Positions 1-6,559 of a stretch of DNA of 15,669 nt are shown in pieces (positions within the stretch are counted from its first letter, which is position 1; each line of letters starts with the position of its first letter). Both the position numbers and the translations under genes were made by a program. The stretch covers positions 1 through 15,669 of the forward strand of contig DXLP01000042.1 in NCBI GenBank assembly GCA_019414645.1. Reading direction: 5' to 3'. This DNA comes from Collinsella sp. (GTDB lineage: Bacteria > Actinomycetota > Coriobacteriia > Coriobacteriales > Coriobacteriaceae). The notes under the pieces were generated by a model. The model made no database searches, had not been told where the DNA came from, and saw nothing but the letters and a program-made list of their open reading frames with translations.

Positions 1-41
1 CGCGAACGGCGCGCCTGTTTAGCGAAACTGGTGAAAAATAG

Positions 42-920
42 ATTGACGCTAACAAGGGGCACTCCCTGCGCCACCTGCTGGAGTGCTCGGGGCTCAGGAG
101 GTCGACCTACTACTACGCGCTGGCGCACCCGCGGAGGCCGACCAGGCCCGAACTGCGCGACGCCGCGGCCGAGATATTCTCGCGCACCGCCAACGGCTGC
201 GGGCACCGGCAGATAGCCATGTGCCTGCGTGCCGAGCTGGGCGCGGTCGTGGCCGACAAGACCGTGCTCAAGATGATGCGCGAGATGGGCATCCGGTGCG
301 GGATACGCCGCCGGGGCTCCCGCCGCCGGTACAGCTCCTACAGGGGGCTCGTGGGGAGCACGTTCGAGAACGTCATCGCGAGGGACTTCGGCGCCGAGGG
401 GCCGTGGCAGAAGCTCGGCACCGACGTCACCGAGTTCAAGGTCGCCGGCGCCAAGGCCTACTGGGCCCCGGTGCTCGACTTCTGCACGAAGGAGATCGTG
501 GCGAGCGACATATCGACCTCGCCGGACCTCGCCCAGCAGCACAGGATGCTCGACCGGCTCCTCGAGGCCCTGCCCGGCGGGGCGGCGCCGACCATGCACT
601 CGGACATGGGCTGGCAGTACCAGCACGAGTCCTACACCTCCAGGCTGGAGGGGGCGGGCATCACCCAGAGCATGTCGCGCAAGGGGAACTGCATCGACAA
701 CGCCGCCACCGAGCAGCTCTTCGGCCACGTGAAGGACGAGTTCTACCGCGGCAGGGAGTGGGGCAGCTTCGAGGACTTCAAGCGCGACCTGGAGGAGTAC
801 ATAGCCCATTGGAACACGCGGCGCAGGCAGGTAAAATTGAAGGGCCTGACGCCGGAGGAGTTCCGGAACCGGGCCCTTGCGGCGTACGGAGTGGGAAGGA
901 TAAACTGGACTTTCTTTTAA
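42..920 (+). CDS. IS3-family transposase OrfB (DDE), with a C-terminus altered by IS insertion
   Basis: This is the catalytic transposase of the outer IS. It shows an N-terminal segment (SLRHLLECSGLRRSTYYYAL, from about 63), an HTH_21-like stretch, and an rve integrase core. The triad is Asp in GTDVTEF (423-425), Asp in HSDMGWQY, and Glu in ATEQLFG (711-713), with 35 residues between the last two, the DD(35)E signature. The start is unclear. The frame has a TAG at 39-41, and the first in-frame ATG (219) would delete conserved N-terminal sequence. It is probably made by -1 frameshifting from an OrfA in the frame ending at 216, or from a non-ATG codon such as ATT at 42. The last 11 residues (YGVGRINWTFF) come from the end of the inserted IS; the native protein should end ...RNRALAA. 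The catalytic core is intact, but the element is split, so its mobility is doubtful. Confidence 0.75.
   Translation: MDANKGHSLRHLLECSGLRRSTYYYALAHPRRPTRPELRDAAAEIFSRTANGCGHRQIAMCLRAELGAVVADKTVLKMMREMGIRCGIRRRGSRRRYSSYRGLVGSTFENVIARDFGAEGPWQKLGTDVTEFKVAGAKAYWAPVLDFCTKEIVASDISTSPDLAQQHRMLDRLLEALPGGAAPTMHSDMGWQYQHESYTSRLEGAGITQSMSRKGNCIDNAATEQLFGHVKDEFYRGREWGSFEDFKRDLEEYIAHWNTRRRQVKLKGLTPEEFRNRALAAYGVGRINWTFF
887..910 (+). repeat. Terminal inverted repeat of the inner IS (orfB side)
   Basis: Read inward from 887, this end matches the opposite end (2141 down to 2118) at 19 of 24 positions, with GGAGTGGG and CTGGAC-like blocks conserved. It is also translated as the C-terminal tail of the outer transposase. 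The outermost base is C rather than the usual T. Confidence 0.8.
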
Positions 921-926
921 GGATCC

Positions 927-1793
927 TCAAGCGTATTGCCGCTCGTATTCCACTGGAGACATGTAGCCCAGGGTGGAATGCATGCGCACCCTATTGTAAT
1001 AGAGCTCTATGTACTTGAAGATGTCCTGCTTGGCCTCGTCCCTCGTCCCATAGCTCCTCTCTTTCACCAATTCCCTTTTCAGCGTCTTGAAGAACGACTC
1101 GGCCACCGCGTTGTCCAGCGGCGTGCCGGGCCTTGATACCGACTGGACTATGCCATGCGAGTCCAGACACCGCTGGAAGGAACGGGAGGTGTACTGCGCG
1201 CCCTGATCGTCATGGAAGACGAGGCTGCCGTCATCTGGCGGACCCTCCCTGCCGACCGCCTGCTCCATCGCGTCGATCGCGACCTTCTCGGTGATGCGCT
1301 CGGACATTGACCAGCCCACGACCTTGCGGGAGAAGGCGTCTATCACGGCTGCGAGATAGAGCCACCCTTCTCTTGTGGGTATGTAGGTGATGTCGCCCAC
1401 CCAAAGCCTGTTGCGCTCGCCCACGGTGAAAGCGCGCTCTACCAGGTTCAACCGAGGGTCTCCCGGCTCGACCTTCTTCTGGATGCGGTGTTTTCGGGTC
1501 GCGCCCTTTCCGGCAAGTCCGAGCTTCTGCATGATGCGGAGCACGCGCTTCTCGCTCACGACGATGCCGCTTTTTCGCAGTTCGCGGTTGATGCGCCGGT
1601 AGCCGTAACGGCCCTTGTGCCGCTCGAAGGCCTCGACGACGAAACCTTCGATCGCCTCCCGCTCTATCTGGGCGTCGGACTTCTTCCGGCCGAGATACTC
1701 GTAGAAACCGGATTTCGAGACTTTCATCAGCCCGCATGCCTTCTTGATGGGGCCGATCTCGCCCCTATGCTCTTTGAGGAACTCGAACCTCAC
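927..1793 (-). CDS. IS3-family transposase OrfB of the inner IS
   Basis: This is a DDE transposase with an HTH_21-type region (about GRYGYRRINRELRKSGIVVS) followed by the rve core. The catalytic residues are Asp in WVGDITYIP, the second Asp of FHDDQGAQYTS, and Glu in NAVAESFFK, with 35 residues between the last two. It ends with the typical RMHSTLGYMSPVEYE motif. The frame is open as far as 1961, upstream of this gene, because it is normally reached by -1 frameshifting from orfA at the A6 run at 1824-1829, giving an OrfAB fusion. A GTG at 1793-1791 overlaps the orfA TGA stop as GTGA, so separate translation by coupling is also possible; this GTG was used here as the start (288 aa). No disabling change is seen. 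Confidence 0.9.
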   Translation of the reverse strand: MRFEFLKEHRGEIGPIKKACGLMKVSKSGFYEYLGRKKSDAQIEREAIEGFVVEAFERHKGRYGYRRINRELRKSGIVVSEKRVLRIMQKLGLAGKGATRKHRIQKKVEPGDPRLNLVERAFTVGERNRLWVGDITYIPTREGWLYLAAVIDAFSRKVVGWSMSERITEKVAIDAMEQAVGREGPPDDGSLVFHDDQGAQYTSRSFQRCLDSHGIVQSVSRPGTPLDNAVAESFFKTLKRELVKERSYGTRDEAKQDIFKYIELYYNRVRMHSTLGYMSPVEYERQYA

Positions 1794-2089
1794 GCATGGT
1801 CTTGACTCAAGAAGGCCCGGAAATTTTTTAGTATCTCGTTCTCGCGCTCGAGCTCCTCGACCTTCTTCTTGAGCTTCACGATCTCGTAGTCCTTGTTGAT
1901 CTTCGGGGAGCCGTTTCCGGGGAACGCGCCGTCTCCCATCTCCTCGTATTCGCGGGCCCACCTTCTCAGCGTCGAATCCTTTATGCCGAGTTCCTCCGAT
2001 AGGCCTTTGACCGTCATTTCCCCGGACAGGACCACCTTTGCCGCCGAGACCTTGAACTGCCTGTCGTATCGCTTTCTTCTTTGGGTCAT
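1790..2089 (-). CDS. IS3-family OrfA (helix-turn-helix / leucine zipper) of the inner IS
   Basis: This is a small transposase subunit of the HTH_Tnp_1 type, 99 aa. An N-terminal helix-turn-helix (about residues 10-48: FKVSAAKVVLSG through LGIKDSTLRRWAREY) is followed by a leucine-zipper coiled coil (IVKLKKKVEELERENEILK). The zipper mediates multimerisation with OrfAB in this family. The ATG at 2089 is preferred to a GTG at 2098 because a GAAAGG ribosome site lies 8 bases before the ATG and directly abuts the GTG. The coding end overlaps orfB as GTGA, and the slippery A6 run lies just upstream of that overlap. Confidence 0.88.
   Translation of the reverse strand: MTQRRKRYDRQFKVSAAKVVLSGEMTVKGLSEELGIKDSTLRRWAREYEEMGDGAFPGNGSPKINKDYEIVKLKKKVEELERENEILKNFRAFLSQDHA
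1823..1829 (-). other. Programmed -1 ribosomal frameshift site (A_AAA_AAT) of the inner IS
   Basis: In the orfA frame the - strand reads CTA AAA AAT TTC. A slip of one base back gives ACT AAA AAA TTT, which enters the orfB frame. The heptamer A_AAA_AAT at 1829-1823 sits near the end of orfA (codons 88-89 counted from the ATG at 2089), the expected place for IS3-family production of OrfAB. Confidence 0.75.
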
Positions 2090-2117
2090 CTTGAACACCT
2101 TTCGCTCTTAACTAGGT

Positions 2118-2141
2118 GTCCAATTCATCATACCCACTCCA
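2118..2141 (-). repeat. Terminal inverted repeat of the inner IS (orfA side)
   Basis: On the - strand it starts TGGAGTGGGTATGATGAA and continues to TTGGAC. This is a canonical IS3-type end, placed about 29 bp upstream of the orfA ATG. It is followed outward by the GTA target duplication. Confidence 0.8.
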
Positions 2142-2154
2142 GTAGTCGCTATTT

Positions 2155-2183
2155 ATTCAGTCCAGGTTTCGGGGCGCAGTTCA
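2155..2183 (-). repeat. Right terminal inverted repeat of the outer IS
   Basis: The - strand reads TGAACTGCGCCCCGAAACC followed by TGGACTGAA. This matches the general shape of IS3-family ends (TG start, GC-rich block, A-run, TGGAC). It lies 38 bp after the reconstructed TAG stop of the outer transposase. Its partner end is outside the window. Confidence 0.7.
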
Positions 2184-2189
2184 CAGGCA

Positions 2190-2405
2190 CCTTTGTGGTG
2201 GTTTTGCCCCGTCCCAGCGGTTCATCTCGATCCGTAACATCTAGACCGTTAAAAGTCGTCTTACTGTTACAGAATGAGATGTTCGTCCCGACGTCTGCCT
2301 TTTGTCTCGATCTGTAACAGGTAGAGCCGATTTGCCTGCCCAGATGTTACAGATTGAGATATTTGAAGATCGGAATAGAAGCCTACTCCTGTGTGGTGGT
2401 TTTCC
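2190..2405 (+). repeat. Direct repeat pair (core TGTGGTGGTTTT) bracketing the 40-bp-pitch array
   Basis: The sequence at 2190-2208 (CCTTTGTGGTGGTTTTGCC) recurs at 2388-2405 as CCTGTGTGGTGGTTTTCC, 198 bp downstream, with a perfect 12-bp core. The two copies flank the alternating repeat array. No gene lies between them. They may mark the boundaries of a small repeated element. The function is unknown. Confidence 0.5.
2224..2360. repeat. Array of four 17-bp repeats, alternating orientation, exact 40-bp pitch
   Basis: Consensus RTCTCRATCTGTAACAK. Copies lie at 2224-2240 (+), 2264-2280 (-), 2304-2320 (+) and 2344-2360 (-). Starts are exactly 40 bp apart and the three spacers are each 23 bp and unlike one another, although the spacers after the two + copies share a TAGA-CCG start. 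Each +/- pair is a 57-bp inverted repeat. The array sits 100 bp upstream of tRNA-Glu. It resembles a REPIN/BIME-like cluster or a multi-site protein-binding array. It is not a normal CRISPR, because the repeats flip and are too short. No protein gene lies between 2184 and 2459. Confidence 0.75.
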
Positions 2406-2443
2406 AGTTTGCCAACGATATACGCGCCGGCAAAAAAGTCTGC

Positions 2444-2449
2444 TATACT
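2444..2449 (+). promoter_or_regulatory. Probable -10 box (TATACT) of the tRNA-Glu gene
   Basis: TATACT lies 10 bp before the first base of the mature tRNA, the spacing expected for a short 5' leader. No convincing -35 hexamer is seen 16-18 bp upstream (a TTGCCA at 2409 is too far). The upstream repeat array could provide activator sites instead. Confidence 0.45.
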
Positions 2450-2459
2450 CTTTCCCGCT

Positions 2460-2536
2460 GTCCCCATCGTCTAGCGGCCAAGGACGCCACCCTTTCAAGG
2501 TGGATATCGCGGGTTCGAATCCCGCTGGGGGCACCA
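2460..2536 (+). tRNA. tRNA-Glu (anticodon UUC)
   Basis: The cloverleaf is complete. The acceptor is GTCCCCA/TGGGGGC, the D-arm GTCT...GGAC, the anticodon stem CCACC/GGTGG with loop CTTTCAA (anticodon TTC), and the T-arm GCGGG TTCGAAT CCCGC. The discriminator is A and CCA is genomically encoded (2534-2536). The length is 77 nt with CCA. The sequence closely resembles bacterial tRNA-Glu. A terminator hairpin starts 12 bp downstream. The last 18 bases are duplicated at 2707-2724. Confidence 0.97.
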
Positions 2537-2548
2537 TTTAAACTGAGA

Positions 2549-2579
2549 AGCCCGTTGCCCTCGCGGTGACGGGCTTTTT
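2549..2579 (+). terminator. Rho-independent terminator of tRNA-Glu
   Basis: The stem AAGCCCGT...ACGGGCTT has a GC-rich interior and is followed by TTTTT at 2575-2579. It directly follows the tRNA 3' end. Confidence 0.85.
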
Positions 2580-2590
2580 GCTACCGATAT

Positions 2591-2609
2591 GCCGGGATTC
2601 GAACCCGGC
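2591..2609. repeat. T-arm-like palindrome after the first terminator
   Basis: GCCGGGATTCGAACCCGGC forms a hairpin with a 6-bp stem. On the - strand it reads like a tRNA T-arm (GGTTCGAATCC). No acceptor or anticodon arms accompany it, so it is not called a tRNA. A close relative occurs at 2779-2797, after the second terminator. Confidence 0.5.
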
Positions 2610-2706
2610 AGGGTGCGGAGCTGAGGAAACGCGAAGCGTTTTCCAGCGCAGCACGCGAGGAGCGAAGCGACGCAGCGGAAGCGGGCGGCGTCAGCCGCGC
2701 GCGGAC
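2610..2706. other. GC-rich spacer with hairpins between the two tRNA 3'-end copies
   Basis: There is no gene here. The stretch contains a hairpin GGAAACGC-GAA-GCGTTTTCC (about 2625-2643), a run of GCG/AGCGAAGCGA-like short repeats, and a second hairpin GCGGC-GTCA-GCCGC near 2686-2699. It looks like repeat debris or a REP-like element. The origin is unknown. Confidence 0.4.
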
Positions 2707-2797
2707 ATCCCGCTGGGGGCACCACAGAATCTGAGAAGCCCGCTACCAATTCGGTGGCGGGCTTTTTGCTACCCATGAGCCGGGATTCGAACCCCGA
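2707..2797 (+). repeat. Second copy of tRNA-Glu 3' end, terminator and T-arm palindrome
   Basis: The 91 bases 2519-2609 recur without indels at 2707-2797, 188 bp downstream, with about 82% identity by hand alignment (75 of 91). The first 18 bases (ATCCCGCTGGGGGCACCA) are identical and are the 3' end of the tRNA. The rest of the tRNA is absent. The pattern could be an attachment-site pair left by an integrase, or a decayed tandem tRNA unit. Confidence 0.65.
2735..2766 (+). terminator. Second terminator-like hairpin (duplicate of the tRNA-Glu terminator)
   Basis: The stem GAAGCCCGCTACC / GGTGGCGGGCTT has an AATTC-type loop and is followed by TTTTT. The stem differs from the first copy but keeps pairing, for example CGCTACC with GGTGGCG. 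Confidence 0.7.
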
Positions 2798-2821
2798 AAG
2801 CATAAAATCACACTGTCATCC

Positions 2822-3056
2822 AAGGGCCCGTGGGCAAAAAATAGCAAATATGAGTACTGTTACCAATTTAGTAACAGCGATTTCATGCCATCAGAAGGCG
2901 ATTCAGACGCCAGGGGTCCTACGGCGGAAGCATTGCAAGCGTTTATCAGCTAAGTACTTGGACATATGTTGCGCAACACTGCATATTTTGCAAAATGATA
3001 ATGCTACAGGACTTATGACAGTACTCATATTTGACGTTTTTTGCCCACGACCCCTT
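2822..3056. mobile_element. MITE-like element with long imperfect terminal inverted repeats
   Basis: The left end (about 2822-2862) and right end (about 3017-3056) are inverted copies over roughly 39 bp. Shared blocks include CGTGGGCAAAAAA and CAAATATGAGTACTGT. There is no coding sequence inside. The interior is AT-rich relative to the genome and carries more palindromes: CTGTTAC/GTAACAG (2857-2877), TGTTGCGCAACA (2967-2978) and ATTTTGCAAAAT (2984-2995). No target duplication is evident at these borders. It is most likely a non-autonomous element mobilised by a transposase elsewhere. The family is not recognised. Confidence 0.65.
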
Positions 3057-3108
3057 ATTACGTGGGCGAATCAGTTGCAAAACGGACTCCTAAGCGTCCT
3101 TCGCAATC

Positions 3109-3143
3109 AAAAAGCCGGGGCCCGCGCGATGCGGACCCCGGCT
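3109..3143 (-). terminator. Rho-independent terminator of glutamine synthetase
   Basis: The - strand shows a 13-bp stem with one mismatch (AGCCGGGGTCCGC / GCGGGCCCCGGCT), a 5-base loop and a T5 tail (3113-3109). It lies about 30 bp beyond the stop codon. Confidence 0.92.
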
Positions 3144-3172
3144 CAATACCGTGACGATATGTCAGTTACGTA

Positions 3173-5260
<2,088 letters not shown>

Positions 5261-5281
5261 ACGGAACTCCCTTCGTATCGG

Positions 5282-5376
5282 CACCGCGTGAGAAGCGGTG
5301 TTGATTACTAACGAACGAGTCATAGCTTAGACTCGCCGTGTTTCCGCGACATTACCGTTATGTTGCTGTCGCGAAA
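5282..5376 (-). promoter_or_regulatory. Palindrome cluster in the glutamine synthetase leader
   Basis: Three inverted repeats precede the gene. CACCGC/GCGGTG spans 5282-5300, just ahead of the ribosome site. CGAGTC/GACTCG spans 5316-5335. TTTCCGCGAC (5341-5350) is paired with GTCGCGAAA (5368-5376). The outermost pair looks like a dimeric operator and the innermost could form an RNA hairpin. The regulator is not identifiable from sequence, and no clean -35/-10 pair could be fixed. Confidence 0.45.
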
Positions 5377-5686
5377 CCAATCAATGAGGTTACCCTATCG
5401 AGGCGGCGTTGCCACCCTCAACAGCCAATCAACTGCATAAATTGCAGACCTCTCTCCATGGTTTAAGGGTAGTCAATTTGGGATGGAGCTCTATTAACTG
5501 GTATTTTGCATCAGATACCAGTCTTTATAGTCCGTGCCTAGATTAGCCGCTCTGTTATAGAGAAAGCCGATAGCAAGGCATCTTTGATTGGTATCCTCAA
5601 ATAGCGAGTGAAACTCCACCGTGGCACAGTGGTGCTGTAGAATCCTTACAACACATCACACTATTACGTATCTAGAGGAGCACGAT
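5377..5686. other. Divergent intergenic region between glutamine synthetase and metF
   Basis: There is no convincing gene. The region is AT-rich compared with its surroundings, as expected for back-to-back promoters. It includes CTGCA-TAAAT-TGCAG (5433-5447), the ACTGGTAT/ATACCAGT operator-like repeat (5497-5522), a further GGTATCC half-site near 5590, and TATAGT/TTATAG -10-like hexamers near 5526 and 5557. No cobalamin, SAM or THF riboswitch consensus was recognised by eye. Confidence 0.5.
5497..5522 (+). promoter_or_regulatory. Operator-like inverted repeat upstream of metF
   Basis: ACTGGTAT (5497-5504) and ATACCAGT (5515-5522) are a perfect 8-bp inverted repeat with a 10-bp spacer. A half-site TTGGTATCC lies near 5588. 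The shape suits a dimeric regulator, for example a LysR-type protein as in methionine control elsewhere, but no regulator is encoded nearby, so the assignment is inference. Confidence 0.4.
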
Positions 5687-6559
5687 ATGCGCGTCGACGA
5701 GGTTTTTAAGCAGGCAGCATCCCAGGGCACCGTGCCCATTTCGTTTGAGATGTTCCCGCCCAAGGGCGAGCTGACCCTCGACACGGCTCGCGAAGTGGCA
5801 GGCAATCTGTGCAAGCTTTCGCCGAGCTTTGTCTCGGTCACCTGCTCGGCTGGCGGCTCGGGCAACGGCGCCACCACCGCCCCCATCGCGCATATGATTA
5901 CGAGCGAATTCGATACGCCCTCGGTGGCGCACCTCACCTGTGTGGGCCGTACCCACGCCGATATCGCCGCCAAGATCGATGAGTACCGCACCGCCGGCGT
6001 GGAAAACATCCTGGCCCTGCGTGGCGATCTCCCTGCCGGCGCGACCGAGGACGACAAGCCCGCCTCCGACTACGCCTACGCCCGCGACCTCATCCCCGAG
6101 CTCGTCGACGCCGGCTTTTGCGTGGGTGCCGCAGCCTACCCCGAGGGCCACATTGCCTGCGAGGATCTCAACCTCTCGGTCGAACACCTCAAGCAAAAAC
6201 AGGACGCCGGCGCGAGCTTCTTTGTGACGCAGCTCTTCTTTGATAACGAGTGCTTCTATCGTTTTCGCGAGCTTGCCGACAAGGCCGGCATCACCGTGCC
6301 CATTACCGCAGGTATCATGCCGTTTATGGGCAAGTCGCAGATCAGCCGCATGGTCTTTATGTGCGGCGCGTCACTGCCCTCCCCCGTCATCAAGATTCTC
6401 GCCAAGTACGAGAACGACCCCGAGAGCCTGCAGGCAGCCGGTGTAGATTATGCCGCCCGTCAGCTTTGCGACCTTAAGGAGCACGGTGCCGCCGGTCTGC
6501 ACCTGTACACTATGAACCGTCCTGCAATCGCCGCGACCATTATGGAGCGCTTGGGGTAA
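5687..6559 (+). CDS. metF: 5,10-methylenetetrahydrofolate reductase
   Basis: A flavin-dependent cytoplasmic enzyme that reduces 5,10-methylene-THF to 5-methyl-THF, the methyl donor for the MetH encoded two genes on. The 290 aa length matches the bacterial MetF norm (about 296 in E. coli). Conserved features are FEMFPPK (20-26, with the catalytic Glu21), ALRGD (110-114, with the Asp next to FAD), AYPEGH (150-155), TQLFFD (181-186, with the folate-binding Gln) and GIMP (209-212). The ATG at 5687 is preferred to an upstream ATG at 5621 because AGAGGAG lies seven bases before it and the homology begins at its residues. The stop overlaps the next start as TAATG, implying translational coupling. 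The 5' region holds operator-like repeats. Confidence 0.96.
   Translation: MRVDEVFKQAASQGTVPISFEMFPPKGELTLDTAREVAGNLCKLSPSFVSVTCSAGGSGNGATTAPIAHMITSEFDTPSVAHLTCVGRTHADIAAKIDEYRTAGVENILALRGDLPAGATEDDKPASDYAYARDLIPELVDAGFCVGAAAYPEGHIACEDLNLSVEHLKQKQDAGASFFVTQLFFDNECFYRFRELADKAGITVPITAGIMPFMGKSQISRMVFMCGASLPSPVIKILAKYENDPESLQAAGVDYAARQLCDLKEHGAAGLHLYTMNRPAIAATIMERLG

Larger units (their letters stand above)
887..2141 (-). mobile_element. Inner IS3-family insertion sequence, complete, 1255 bp
   Basis: This complete IS has orfA and orfB on the - strand, imperfect terminal inverted repeats (19 of the first 24 positions match), and a 3-bp direct target duplication GTA at 884-886 and 2142-2144. The right end starts TGGAGTGGG and the left end CGGAGTGGG when each is read inward, and both contain TGGAC at positions 20-24. 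Length, the two overlapping frames, the slippery A6 run and the 3-bp duplication are all normal for IS3-family elements. It lies inside the outer IS, so it arrived later. Both reading frames are open and the catalytic residues are present, so it may still be active. Confidence 0.88.
1..2183 (+). mobile_element. Outer IS3-family insertion sequence, left-truncated by the window and interrupted by a second IS
   Basis: The + strand carries an IS3-type OrfB transposase up to position 886. The same element resumes at 2145 after an inserted IS. Joining 886 to 2145 restores a TAG stop right after residues ALAA. The element then ends 38 bp later, at 2183, in a terminal sequence that reads TGAACTGCGCCCCGAAACC on the - strand, starts with TG, and fits the usual IS3-family end with an internal TGGAC. 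The left end and most of OrfA lie outside the window, so the target duplication cannot be checked; the right flank begins CAG (2184-2186). The IS3 family call is firm from the transposase; the exact subgroup is not resolved. Confidence 0.8.

Noticed and set aside
83..1018. Open frame of 311 codons shifted relative to the outer transposase
   Set aside because: It is Arg/Ala/Gly-rich nonsense in the wrong frame. The transposase frame holds the DD(35)E residues.
2224..2360. CRISPR array
   Set aside because: The repeats are only 17 bp and alternate in orientation, there are only four, and no cas gene is visible.
2707..2724. Second tRNA-Glu gene
   Set aside because: Only the last 18 bases match; there is no D-arm, anticodon arm or T-arm upstream.
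2241..2803. Small open frames across the tRNA region, including ones reading GFEPA-like peptides
   Set aside because: These are the well-known false translations of tRNA T-arm sequence; they overlap the tRNA-Glu gene or its partial copy.
5377..5686. Cobalamin, SAM or THF riboswitch upstream of metF
   Set aside because: Fragments such as GTGAAACTCC and CAGTGG near 5608-5635 look suggestive, but the conserved boxes are not in the right order or complete. A covariance search would be decisive.
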